DNA of 64,000 nucleotides, taken from NCBI GenBank assembly GCA_036006525.1, contig DASYPP010000074.1, forward strand, positions 1 through 64,000. The letters run 5' to 3'. A program made the position numbers and the translations under genes. This DNA comes from DASYPP01 sp036006525. Lineage in GTDB: Bacteria > Gemmatimonadota > Gemmatimonadetes > Gemmatimonadales > GWC2-71-9. Below, piece after piece: positions 25,953 to 34,938 of this stretch (position 1 is its first letter; each line of letters opens with the position of its first letter). The notes below the pieces were generated by a model, which saw nothing but the letters and a program-made list of their open reading frames with translations, was not told the origin of the DNA and searched no databases.

Positions 25953-26755
25953 CAGAAGATCCTCCAATCCGAGAGGACGCCCATCGAGCACAACCGGACG
26001 TAGAGATCCGAGAGGGCCACGCTGAAGAGACTCAGCCAGGCCCACATCATGTGCCGCCGGTTGAGGCAGCTCACGCAGTCGTAGGCCACCTTGCGCCGCG
26101 GCGCCGAGGAGAGCTGGTCCAGCACGCCGCCCACGATGTGCCGCATCGAGTGGCAGCCGAAGGTATAGCAGGAGAGCAGGGTCGCGTTGACGGCCAGGAC
26201 GACGGTGCCCACGCCCATCCCGAATTCGACCGCTCCGGTAGCCGGGTTAATCCACCACAGCGCCTTGTACACGTCCGCGGCGAGGAAGACGAGTACGACG
26301 ACCGCCGCGACGAGGAAAAAACGATGGATGTTCTGGATGATGAGTGGGAACCTGCTCTCTCCCCGATACTTGAATCGCGGCTCCCCCACGGCGCAGTTGG
26401 GAGGGTCGGCCCAGAACGCCTTGTAGTAGGCGCCACGGTAGTAGTAACAGGTGAACCGGAAGCCGCCGGGAGCCCAGAGGATCAGGAGGGCAGGCGAGAA
26501 CGGAAGCCAGCCCGGCCACCAGGTAGGCGGTGGGCCCAGGAGGGCATGGGGGGACGTCCCAAAGAGTTCCGGGGAGTAGAACGGGGAGAGGTAAGGGCCA
26601 AACGTGTAGTGCGCGTTCTGAAACGCGGCCCAGGTTGCGTAAATAATGAAGGAGGAGAAAACCAGGAAGACGATCAGCGGCTGGATCCACCAGGCATCCC
26701 TGCGCCTGGTTTTCCCCAGTCCGCCCTCATAAAGCGGCAGCTCAGCGTGGGCCAT
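25952..26755 (-). CDS. sdhC: Succinate dehydrogenase membrane subunit (actinobacterial Sdh1-like)
   Basis: A 267-residue membrane protein with about five hydrophobic segments (IQPLIVFLVFSSFIIYATWAAF, FSPALLILWAPGGFRF, FFLVAAVVVLVFLAADVY, TVVLAVNATLLSCYTFGCHSMRH, MMWAWLSLFSVALSDLYVRL). His residues in NIHRFF, CHSMRH and RRHMMW may ligate haem. It resembles the large single membrane subunit of actinobacterial Sdh1-type complexes. It ends on the sdhA start and begins 20 nt after the M48-type gene. Confidence 0.85.
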   Translation of the reverse strand: MAHAELPLYEGGLGKTRRRDAWWIQPLIVFLVFSSFIIYATWAAFQNAHYTFGPYLSPFYSPELFGTSPHALLGPPPTWWPGWLPFSPALLILWAPGGFRFTCYYYRGAYYKAFWADPPNCAVGEPRFKYRGESRFPLIIQNIHRFFLVAAVVVLVFLAADVYKALWWINPATGAVEFGMGVGTVVLAVNATLLSCYTFGCHSMRHIVGGVLDQLSSAPRRKVAYDCVSCLNRRHMMWAWLSLFSVALSDLYVRLCSMGVLSDWRIF

Positions 26756-26775
26756 GCCTAATGATAATGGGCTTC

Positions 26776-27435
26776 TTAGTGCTTGTAGATGCCCTTTTCG
26801 AACGGAAGCCGGTTCCCGGGTTTGCGTTCCCGTTGGCTGGCCTTCTGTGAGCGCAGGATGTAAGAGGACTTGAGCATCGCCATCGGGCCCGGCTCACCGG
26901 GCAGCCGCTTAAGGGTGGCCTGGACCTGGTCGCCCGGCCCGGCGGCCAGCTGGGTGGACCCATCGTTCGCCATGCAGGTCTCGATCTGCCGGGCCCGCTC
27001 GAACCCGGTTGGGTGTTCGGTGTCGTAGCGGAAATCCCCCATTTTGCGGAAGAATTCGATCGCCACGCGGAGGTCTGCCGGTTTGACCCGCACCAGGACC
27101 TGGGCGGCGTAGCAGTCCGCCTGGAGCTCGAACTCCCGGAGCACTGAATCGCGGTCGAAGCTGACATGCCTCCCGGCCGGAATCCGGCGGTGGCCGAAAC
27201 GGATATGGCCGTATTCATGGGCCAGGACGAATGCGCTCAAGCTGGGCCCGAAGCGTTCCATCAGCCTGGGATTGTAGTAGATCACCGGGTGGCTGGGATC
27301 GGCCACCGCCACGGCTACATCGCGCAGATTGGAATCGGGCACCTCGCGGACGCGCATCTTCCGCACATCCTGGCTGGCGCCAGTATGCGGAAAGAACGCC
27401 ACAGCGAGAAGCACGAGCGCGACGGGTCGGAGCAC
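26776..27435 (-). CDS. Secreted M48-like metallopeptidase
   Basis: A 219-residue protein with a signal peptide (MLRPVALVLLAVAFFPHTGASQ). The zinc site HEYGH is at about residues 73-77 and the third ligand is the Glu in EFELQADCYAAQ, as in gluzincin-type M48 peptidases. It lacks the membrane helices of HtpX. The start is a GTG at 27435 with GGAG five nt upstream. It sits 20 nt before the sdh membrane subunit in the same direction, so it may share the operon transcript, although the functional link is unclear. Confidence 0.82.
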   Translation of the reverse strand: MLRPVALVLLAVAFFPHTGASQDVRKMRVREVPDSNLRDVAVAVADPSHPVIYYNPRLMERFGPSLSAFVLAHEYGHIRFGHRRIPAGRHVSFDRDSVLREFELQADCYAAQVLVRVKPADLRVAIEFFRKMGDFRYDTEHPTGFERARQIETCMANDGSTQLAAGPGDQVQATLKRLPGEPGPMAMLKSSYILRSQKASQRERKPGNRLPFEKGIYKH

Positions 27436-27669
27436 GGGTACTCCATTACCACCAGTCCGTCTTTCCGTGGCGGGCTATTCGGTGGCATCTATTGGGAAGA
27501 GAAACGGCAGCAGACTGGAGGGAGAGCCGCCGTACTCGGAGAGCCGCAACCTTTGTGCCCGGTTGCCGATCAGCCAAGATGGGGCTTTTTAAGGACTTGG
27601 ACGCCAGTTGAAGCGGTTTCCGAGGAAACCCTTCGAAGGTGCAATCGGAAACTGCGGTAGCGGTAGGAA
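27436..27669. other. 234-bp intergenic region, no gene seen
   Basis: It lies between the M48-like gene and the hotdog thioesterase gene, both on the minus strand. The minus strand contains a GCAACC/GGTTGC hairpin with a 9-nt loop near 27540-27560 and a direct repeat of GGCTCTCC. I could not match these to a known riboswitch. On the plus strand AGCC/GGCT followed by five T (about 27573-27592) looks terminator-like but no plus-strand gene precedes it. Confidence 0.45.
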
Positions 27670-28137
27670 CTATGCCGGGCCCAGCCGCCAGGTGGCGGCC
27701 GTCCGCGCCACGATGTCGCCGGCTTCGTCCCGGATCTCCGCCTGGACCACCACCTCCGTGGTCACCCCGATCGCCGCCGGCGGCTGGCAGGAACACACCG
27801 CCTCGAGATTACCCCGCGCCTTCTTGAAATACTCCACGGCAAAGGCGGTCACGATGCCGCGAGCCCCTGGCGGGAGGGCCGGCACCATGGCGAGCCCGCT
27901 GGTGAGCTCCCCCAGGTTCGCGATCGCAATGGCGTGAATGGAATTGAGGTGATTGCGCACCGAACGCCGGTCTTTCATGGTGAGCCGGGCATAGCCGGGT
28001 CGCAGTTCTCTGATGTGAGGATGCGTAGTACTGCTGTAGGGGATCACTCGGCCCAGCAGCCGGCTGAAGAGCCAGGTGCCGCCTGGCTTGTCATGGAGAG
28101 TGCGCCAGAGCGAGCTGACGCGGTCACTTGGGGTCAT
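27670..28137 (-). CDS. Hotdog-fold protein, DUF4442 / thioesterase-like
   Basis: A 155-residue protein of the hotdog thioesterase superfamily. The diagnostic region is VRNHLNSIHAIAIANLGELTSGLAMVPALPPG, where HAIAIANLGE is the central hotdog helix with the acidic catalytic position, followed by strands ending in ARTAATWRLGP. The N terminus (WRTLHDKPGGTWLFSRLLGRVIPYSSTTHPHIREL) fits DUF4442 members. It would hydrolyse an acyl-CoA thioester. It stands alone on the minus strand and its promoter region faces the thiC leader. Confidence 0.8.
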   Translation of the reverse strand: MTPSDRVSSLWRTLHDKPGGTWLFSRLLGRVIPYSSTTHPHIRELRPGYARLTMKDRRSVRNHLNSIHAIAIANLGELTSGLAMVPALPPGARGIVTAFAVEYFKKARGNLEAVCSCQPPAAIGVTTEVVVQAEIRDEAGDIVARTAATWRLGPA

Positions 28138-28193
28138 CAGAGGTCTTGGTTGCGAGTCGCGATAGGAGTAGTCACGGTTCCCCTGCGAGGTGG

Positions 28194-28340
28194 CTTTTCA
28201 ACTCAGAGACTCAAAGACTCAGAGAGACCTCGAAAGTGGCCTCGTTTTTTCGCCGGTTTCACAATCATTTGAATAGAATTTTATCGAAATGTGTCAGTCG
28301 TGGATGCCTCTGACTCTCTGTGGCTCTGAGTTGAAAAAGG
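28194..28340. repeat. Intergenic inverted repeat built from CTCAGAGA words
   Basis: The left arm (28194-28225) starts CTTTTCAACTCAGAGACTC; the right arm (about 28308-28340) ends GGCTCTGAGTTGAAAAAGG. The arms are close reverse complements, and each repeats the word CTCAGAG. The middle 80 bp is comparatively AT-rich. It lies just upstream of the thiC promoter. Confidence 0.7.
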
Positions 28341-28363
28341 TGCTTTCACAAAGGTACCCACCG

Positions 28364-28393
28364 TTGACGGGGAACTGTCTCCCGGTCTAGGAT
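28364..28393 (+). promoter_or_regulatory. thiC promoter
   Basis: TTGACG (28364-28369), an 18-nt spacer and TAGGAT (28388-28393) are close to the sigma-70 consensus. The predicted start point, about 28400, coincides with the first base of the riboswitch P1 stem, which supports both calls. Confidence 0.72.
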
Positions 28394-28399
28394 ACACCA

Positions 28400-28580
28400 G
28401 CCGCCAGGGGCATCCAAATGCGGTGAGCAGTAAGAAGTAAGCAGTGAGCGGGACTGAACTTGAGATCCGTTGGCCGAAACCAGTCCTGCTTACTGCTTAC
28501 CGCTTACTTCTTACGCTTTTGAGATTGAGAAGAAACCCTTGGAACCTGATCCGGTTTAGACCGGCGGAGGGAGCGCGGCG
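28400..28580 (+). ncRNA. TPP riboswitch (THI element) with inserted repeat in P3
   Basis: The conserved 3' half is textbook: ACCC (P2'), TTGGAACCTGATCCGG, the ACCGGCGGAGGGA block, and a TGAGA in the J3/2 region at 28519-28523 or 28525-28529. P1 pairs GCCGC (28400-28404) with GCGGC (28575-28579), P2 pairs GGGG (28407-28410) with ACCC. P3 begins AAATGCG/CGCTTT and continues into a 13-bp perfect helix, GTAAGAAGTAAGC with GCTTACTTCTTAC, which belongs to a dispersed inverted repeat. The aptamer is thus about 80 nt longer than usual. It senses thiamine pyrophosphate and controls thiC. Confidence 0.85.
28423..28514. repeat. Inverted repeat inside the riboswitch P3 stem (GTGAGCAGTA sub-family)
   Basis: The left arm GTGAGCAGTAAGAAGTAAGC continues to GCGGGACTG (28423-28455); the right arm starts CAGTCC and ends GCTTACTTCTTAC (to 28514). 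The loop is about 25 nt. The arms share the words GTGAGCAGTA, AAGC and GCGGGAC with the repeat at 11269-11371, so both come from the same sub-family. Confidence 0.78.
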
Positions 28581-28604
28581 ACGAGCAGAAGCGTGTGCGC
28601 TGCC

Positions 28605-28628
28605 CGCCGCCTACCCAGGCGGCGTTTT
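28605..28628 (+). terminator. Intrinsic terminator of the thiC riboswitch
   Basis: CGCCGCC (28605-28611) pairs with GGCGGCG (28618-28624) across a TACCCA loop and is followed by TTTT. The 5' arm CGCCGC is also the exact complement of GCGGCG (28575-28580), which contains the 3' strand of aptamer P1. Ligand-bound P1 therefore frees the terminator, and without ligand an antiterminator can form: a classic transcriptional OFF switch. Confidence 0.75.
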
Positions 28629-28650
28629 CATTTCCACCCTGGAGCGATGC

Positions 28651-30333
<1,683 letters not shown>

Positions 30334-30580
30334 GTGATTGCACTGTCAAAAAACCAGGCACTACAACCCCCCAACGAGGGCCTGTCTGTGACGCTGGTCG
30401 CGGAGAAAATCCGGGCGGCTTCCTAAATTGGTATCACCACTGGGGCCATCGCCCCAACCCACCCAACATCAGCCCTCAGTCTGCCGAACGGTCTTCCCCG
30501 TTCGCGGAAAAAGATGTGTGCGACTACCGCCGCTGGGCAGCGGCAGGGTGGGAATTTCATACCCTGGAAGGAGAGTTTGC
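30334..30580. other. 247-bp intergenic region, no gene seen
   Basis: It lies between thiC and the barrel protein gene. A perfect 7-bp hairpin, CGAACGG (30485-30491)/CCGTTCG (30498-30504), and GGGGC-type small stems are present in what may be the 5' leader of the next gene. I cannot identify a known regulatory RNA. Confidence 0.45.
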
Positions 30581-31201
30581 ATGAGCCGACGCATCCTGAC
30601 GATGGCCGCATTAGCCCTTGGCACCATTGTCTCGACGAGCCGTGCGCAGTTGCAGGTCACCCCGATTGTCGGCGTGTATTCGCCGACCAAGGCCCTGGTC
30701 GCCGATTCGGCCAGCAGTGCCTTCTTTGAGACGGAAAGTGGCGCGCTATACGGACTTCGCATTGGGTACTGGTTCTCGCCGCGGATCGCGGTCGAGGGTG
30801 GCCTGGCGATGTCTCCGACCAGGACTCGCCTATTCTCCCCCAGTTCGACCACCGAAATCAAGTTCAAGTCTACCGCCAAGATGGTCGATCTCCGGGGCAT
30901 TTTTCTGTTGACCCGACCCGGCCAGCCGACCGGCCTGCACGTCTCGGCCGGCGTCGCCTACACTCGGGCGTCGAATGCCCTCTTTGACCTGGCGAATGAA
31001 ATCAATTCGTTCGAATTCAAGACGTCGATCGGCGGCGTCGTGGGGCTCGGCGTCACCCATCGCATTGCGAGCGGCACCAGCCTGCGGGTCGATGCGGAAG
31101 ACCGGATCTATAAGGTGCATTTCGACCAGCCGGGAACCAACATCAAGGACCGTACCCAGCAGGACTATCTGTTTACCGTAGGCTTGGCGTTCACCTTGTA
31201 A
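30581..31201 (+). CDS. Outer-membrane beta-barrel protein
   Basis: A 206-residue protein with a signal peptide (MSRRILTMAALALGTIVSTSRAQ) and amphipathic beta strands (LQVTPIVGVYSPT, ALYGLRIGYWFSPRIAVEGGLAM, TGLHVSAGVAYTRASN, TSLRVDAEDRIYKVHF) ending in YLFTVGLAFTL. It belongs to the OmpX/OmpA-type barrel group and is similar in size to the product at 8042-8662. The ATG at 30581 follows AAGGAG. It is convergent with the esterase; a strong hairpin separates them. Confidence 0.78.
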   Translation: MSRRILTMAALALGTIVSTSRAQLQVTPIVGVYSPTKALVADSASSAFFETESGALYGLRIGYWFSPRIAVEGGLAMSPTRTRLFSPSSTTEIKFKSTAKMVDLRGIFLLTRPGQPTGLHVSAGVAYTRASNALFDLANEINSFEFKTSIGGVVGLGVTHRIASGTSLRVDAEDRIYKVHFDQPGTNIKDRTQQDYLFTVGLAFTL

Positions 31202-31213
31202 GCTCTGACGGTG

Positions 31214-31239
31214 GCCACGCCGTCCCTTGGCGGCGTGGC
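31214..31239. terminator. Hairpin between convergent barrel and esterase genes
   Basis: GCCACGCCG (31214-31222) and CGGCGTGGC (31231-31239) form a perfect 9-bp stem with a TCCCTTGG loop. It lies in the 41-bp convergent junction and probably ends transcription from both sides, although no long T-run is present. Confidence 0.55.
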
Positions 31240-31242
31240 GCA

Positions 31243-32142
31243 TCAGGGTTTGAACGCCCATCGGAGAAACTCCGGCAGCGCCTGTCCCCAGGTTGCCGGA
31301 TCATGTCCGCCATCCACTTCGAAGTAGGTCATCTCCCGGCCCTCATGGAATCCCCTGGTGGCCAGGGCCTCCATCAGTTCGCGGGTATCCTGGATCGCAT
31401 CGATGACGCCGTTTCCATCACGGTCATCTCTCTCATCCTGTCTTCCTGCCTCCAGCCACATTCGAATCTTCGGAACTCGCCGAGTCTCCCGCACCAGGCG
31501 GTGCATGATGCGCGAGGCCTGCTTCGTCGCCACCGTGGAATCGTTGCTCCGCCACCAGAAGGAGCCGGAGAACACGCCGACCTTTCCGAATACATCGGCA
31601 TGGTTCCACGCCAGGTCGAAGGCTGCCAGCCCGCCGAGCGATGCGCCCATGACCACGGTCCTGGAGGCGGAACGGGTTATCCGGTAGCGCTGCCGGATCG
31701 CCGGGTTCAATTCCTCCAGCAGGAACCGATCGTACTTGCCCGCCTCGGCGCCGAGTCCCTGCGCGTTGGGGGAAGCCGCGACGCCGTACTCCTGGAGCCG
31801 GGCCCCGGTCGCATGGATCGCCACCAGGATCAGCGGCGGAACCGCGCGCTTCTGGTACAAGCTGTCCAGGATTTCCGGGACTCGCATTGCCTCCAGGTCC
31901 TGGCCGTCATTCATGAAGAGGACCGGATATCTGTTGCGATTGTCGTCATAGCCAGGCGGCAGCACGATGCGCACGGTGCGGCTGCGACCGAGAATGGCGC
32001 TGGGGAAATCGGCGAGGGTATCGATCCGGACCCGGGGTGACCGGTCCGTGCTCTGGGCAGGTGATGGCATTGATTGGATGTGAAGCAGGAAGACCAGTGC
32101 CGCCAGGCGCGGCACGGAAACGGTAAGGCTATTTCGATCCAC
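31243..32142 (-). CDS. Secreted alpha/beta-hydrolase, putative esterase family (EsteraseD/IroE-like)
   Basis: A 299-residue protein with a signal peptide (ending PSPAQS). It has RTVRIVLPPGYDDNRNRYPVLFMNDGQ, typical of the putative esterase family (PF00756). The nucleophile is the Ser in MGASLGG, the acid probably in the EAGRQDERD segment, and the His in GGHDPATW. Family members cleave carboxyl esters, including siderophore and acetyl-xylan esters. The start is a GTG with AGGAG upstream. It overlaps the 3' end of the FAD oxidoreductase by 14 nt. Confidence 0.86.
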   Translation of the reverse strand: MDRNSLTVSVPRLAALVFLLHIQSMPSPAQSTDRSPRVRIDTLADFPSAILGRSRTVRIVLPPGYDDNRNRYPVLFMNDGQDLEAMRVPEILDSLYQKRAVPPLILVAIHATGARLQEYGVAASPNAQGLGAEAGKYDRFLLEELNPAIRQRYRITRSASRTVVMGASLGGLAAFDLAWNHADVFGKVGVFSGSFWWRSNDSTVATKQASRIMHRLVRETRRVPKIRMWLEAGRQDERDDRDGNGVIDAIQDTRELMEALATRGFHEGREMTYFEVDGGHDPATWGQALPEFLRWAFKP

Positions 32143-33253
32143 GCCGGATCTCCTGGAATCGGCGGACCAGCGTGCGATGCTGGGACTCCTGCCGGTGCGA
32201 CGCCCAGCGCGCCATCCAACTTGCCTTGGTCGCGCCCAATCCGGTTCCGATGACCGGCTGCTTTCCGGGATGATAGCGCTGCTTCAGCTCCTGTCCGGCC
32301 GCGGCCGCCAGCACGTTGGCTGAGAGCACCGGTCCTTCGGAGAGGCGCGGGGCGCCGGATACCGGCATGATCGGCGTGCCCTGGTGGGCGGCGGCGCCGC
32401 CGGAGACAAATACGTTACGGGCGCCGGATGAACGCAGGTGGTCGTCCACCAGCAGGAAGCCACGCCCATCGGCCGGCAATCCAGAGCCATGCTGGATCGT
32501 GGGAGCCTCGGGCTCGGTAGCCCACACCAGGAAGTCGAACGGGACCCGGGCACCGCTCGAAAGCTGGATGTGGTGTTCCTGTACCTGGGCAATGACGGCG
32601 CCGAGCATGAGGGTGACATTTTCCGCTCGCAGGGTCTGGCTCAGCGCCTGGTGGGTGCCGTTCTTTCCCCCTGCCCCGCCCAGGTAGGGACCCGGATGAG
32701 CCAGCGTCACGATACCCTGCCCCCGTCGGCCGCGATCCATCCGGTGCCGAAGCGACAGCGCCAACTCCGCACCCCAAAGGCCGTCGCCGACCACCACGAC
32801 CCGGGGAGCTTCTCCGGCGGCGGAGGCCATCACCCGGTCCATCTCCGAAAGAGCGCTCCGAAGCTGGGGCAGGCCATGGACCTGGTGGCCATACTCCAGA
32901 ACTCCTGCAATTTGCTGGTCCCGGGCCGGGGCCCCCACCCCGATGGAGGCGATTTCATAACTCAACTCGGTCCCCCCGGACAGCCGGACCGACCGGTGGT
33001 CCGGGTCTATCGCCACCGCTTCTTCGTGGATAAACCGCGCTCCAGCTGCATCGGAGAGCCGGACCAGGTCGATGACGGCCTCATCCTCCCGGTATATCCC
33101 GGCGACGATCCCCGGCAGCATCGGGGCATAGACCTTGTCTCGGGAGGTACCTACCAGGGTGACTTCAATGCCGGGGAGGGGGGTCCGGGCCAGCCCCTCC
33201 AGGAGGTAGAGGTGGGGGTGGCCGGTTCCGAGCATGAGGATGCGGGTCGGCAT
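32129..33253 (-). CDS. NAD(P)/FAD-dependent oxidoreductase, SelD-associated/NDH-2-like type
   Basis: A 374-residue pyridine-nucleotide-disulfide-type flavoprotein. It has an N-terminal GTGHPHLYLLEGLAR motif, a second dinucleotide motif VVVVGDGLWGAELALSL at about residue 152, and a late FAD motif (NVFVSGGAAAH). The protein contains no Cys, so it cannot be a sulfide:quinone reductase or disulfide reductase. It resembles the FAD domain found N-terminal to SelD in some bacteria and NDH-2-like enzymes. The reaction is unknown; it is divergent from the persulfide dioxygenase gene. Confidence 0.8.
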   Translation of the reverse strand: MPTRILMLGTGHPHLYLLEGLARTPLPGIEVTLVGTSRDKVYAPMLPGIVAGIYREDEAVIDLVRLSDAAGARFIHEEAVAIDPDHRSVRLSGGTELSYEIASIGVGAPARDQQIAGVLEYGHQVHGLPQLRSALSEMDRVMASAAGEAPRVVVVGDGLWGAELALSLRHRMDRGRRGQGIVTLAHPGPYLGGAGGKNGTHQALSQTLRAENVTLMLGAVIAQVQEHHIQLSSGARVPFDFLVWATEPEAPTIQHGSGLPADGRGFLLVDDHLRSSGARNVFVSGGAAAHQGTPIMPVSGAPRLSEGPVLSANVLAAAAGQELKQRYHPGKQPVIGTGLGATKASWMARWASHRQESQHRTLVRRFQEIRRGSK

Positions 33254-33513
33254 GTTTGCAATCTAGCGCTTTTTGCTGTAGAGTCCCCGGCCTTGGGAGA
33301 GAAGACAGAGGGCGCGGAGGACCGCAACGGCCAACGCCGAGGCGCCGAGATCACAGAGTCTGCGCTGGGAAAAGCACGACATAACCTTTATCAAGGATCG
33401 CTTGTGCGGTTCTCCACAAGGACAGATAGTTCTCCGCGCAACTCAGCGGGCTCAGCGTCTCTGCGTTGGCTGTTGCCGATATTCAATCGCAACCGTAACT
33501 CCAACAGCGCACA
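33254..33513. other. 260-bp divergent intergenic region with repeat
   Basis: It separates the FAD oxidoreductase and the MBL-rhodanese gene, which diverge. The inverted repeat at 33324-33476 covers most of it, so the promoters of both genes must lie in or at the edges of the repeat. I see no protein-coding gene here. Confidence 0.55.
33324..33476. repeat. Intergenic inverted repeat, AACGGCCAACGC sub-family
   Basis: The left arm GCAACGGCCAACGCCGAGGC (33324 on) pairs with the right arm CTCAGCGTCTCTGCGTTGGC and TGTTGC (to 33476), with about five mismatches in 26. It carries the GGCCAACGC word shared with the repeats at 7946-8020 and 21995-22102. It lies between divergent promoters. Confidence 0.72.
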
Positions 33514-34938
33514 ATGATCTTCACTCGCTTTTATGATGACGGGCTGGCCCAGGCCAGCTACCTCGTGGGCTGCACCGCGACCGGGGAAGCTTTGATCGTG
33601 GATCCCAATCGCGACCTCGAGCAGTACCTCCGCGGGGCCGCCGCGCACGGGCTCAAGATTTCGGCGGTCACCGAAACCCACATTCACGCCGACTTCGTCT
33701 CCGGTTCCCGGGAATTGGCGGAACGAACCGGTGCCAGGCTCTACCTGTCGGCCGAGGGCGGCAAGGACTGGCAGTACCAGTTCGCCGAGGCGAGCGGCGC
33801 CCAGTTGTTGCGGGATGGCTCGGTGATCCAGGTGGGGAATGTCAGGATCGATGTGCGACACACGCCGGGCCATACGCCGGAGCACCTGAGCTTCCTGGTG
33901 ACCGATGGCGCGACGGCGACCGATCCGATGGGTGCCATCACCGGTGATTTTCTCTTCGTGGGCGACGTCGGCCGGCCTGACTTGCTGGAGAAGGCGGTGA
34001 AGGTGAGCGGGTCCGCAGCCACCGCGGCGGCGACGATGTTCGAGAGCGTTCAGAAGTTCAAGACACTCCCCGACTATCTCCAGATCTGGCCCGGGCACGG
34101 TGCCGGTTCGGCCTGCGGGAAGGGCATGAGCGCGGTTCCCCAGTCCTCCCTGGGCTACGAGAAACGGTTCAACTGGGCGCTGACCGAGACTGACGAAAAG
34201 CGGTTCATCCACGCCATCCTCGCCGGCCAGCCGGAGCCGCCGCGTTATTTCGCCGAGATGAAGCGGATGAACCGCGCGGGGCCCCGAAGCCTGAAAGGAT
34301 TTCGGATGCCCCCGCTGTTGCCGCCGGAGCGGTTGCCGTCGATGCTGAGCGAAGGCGCTATCGTGGTGGACATCCGGCCGGCTCCGGTCTTCGCGGCGGG
34401 TCACGTGCCCGGCGCGATCAGCATTCCGCTCAACCGCTCGTTCGTCACCTGGGCAGGCTGGCTGATTCCCTACACGCACGACTTCGTGTTGCTGGCGCAA
34501 AAGCGGGACGATGGCTCGGTGGCGCGCGCGGTGCGGGAATTGGCGATGATCGGGCTCGACCGGGTGGTCGGGGTCTTCGATGGCAAGGCGATCGAGCAGT
34601 GGAGTGCAGCGGGGAAACCGCTGATCACCGTGCCGGAGCTGCTGGTGGACGACCTGGCCGCGCGACGGCCCCGGCCGGTAGTGATCGATGTGCGGGGCGA
34701 GTCGGAGTGGGAGGCGGGCCACATGGATGGCGCACAGCACATCCCGCTGGGCTACCTCCTGGAACGGATGGACGAGGTCCCCCGCGATCGTCCCGTGGTG
34801 CTGCACTGCCAGGGCGGATCCCGGTCCCACATTGCCGCTTCGCTCCTCCAGGCCCAGGGTTACACCAACGTCACCAACTTGACGGGTGGTTTCGGGGCGT
34901 GGGAGGCCGCGGGCTTGCCGGTGCAGCGTGGCGAGTGA
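33514..34938 (+). CDS. CstB-like persulfide dioxygenase with two rhodanese domains
   Basis: A 474-residue three-domain protein. The N-terminal metallo-beta-lactamase fold has HIHAD (H56, H58, D60), TPGHTPEH (H120) and GDVGRPD (D151), the iron ligands used by ETHE1-type persulfide dioxygenases. The middle rhodanese fold (about 265-365) lacks an active Cys. The C-terminal rhodanese has HCQGGSRS with Cys432. This order matches CstB, which oxidises low-molecular-weight persulfides and passes sulfane sulfur to sulfite, giving thiosulfate. The 3' end overlaps a convergent gene by 68 bp. Confidence 0.9.
   Translation: MIFTRFYDDGLAQASYLVGCTATGEALIVDPNRDLEQYLRGAAAHGLKISAVTETHIHADFVSGSRELAERTGARLYLSAEGGKDWQYQFAEASGAQLLRDGSVIQVGNVRIDVRHTPGHTPEHLSFLVTDGATATDPMGAITGDFLFVGDVGRPDLLEKAVKVSGSAATAAATMFESVQKFKTLPDYLQIWPGHGAGSACGKGMSAVPQSSLGYEKRFNWALTETDEKRFIHAILAGQPEPPRYFAEMKRMNRAGPRSLKGFRMPPLLPPERLPSMLSEGAIVVDIRPAPVFAAGHVPGAISIPLNRSFVTWAGWLIPYTHDFVLLAQKRDDGSVARAVRELAMIGLDRVVGVFDGKAIEQWSAAGKPLITVPELLVDDLAARRPRPVVIDVRGESEWEAGHMDGAQHIPLGYLLERMDEVPRDRPVVLHCQGGSRSHIAASLLQAQGYTNVTNLTGGFGAWEAAGLPVQRGE

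Larger units (their letters stand above)
28138..28650. other. 513-bp intergenic region with repeat, promoter and TPP riboswitch
   Basis: It has no protein gene. From left to right it holds the thioesterase promoter side, an inverted repeat (28194-28340), a sigma-70-type promoter (28364-28393), the thiC TPP aptamer with an enlarged P3 stem (28400-28580), a terminator hairpin (28605-28628) and the thiC ribosome binding site (28641-28644). Confidence 0.8.

Noticed and set aside
27573..27592. Plus-strand terminator (AGCC/GGCT with five T)
   Set aside because: The stem is only 4 bp and there is no plus-strand gene upstream.
27436..27669. c-di-GMP-I or SAM-type riboswitch in the gap before the M48-like gene
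   Set aside because: Small hairpins exist but the conserved aptamer sequences are not present.
32129..33253. Sulfide:quinone oxidoreductase next to the persulfide dioxygenase
   Set aside because: The protein has no Cys at all, while SQR needs catalytic Cys residues. It fits a SelD-associated/NDH-2-like flavoprotein better.
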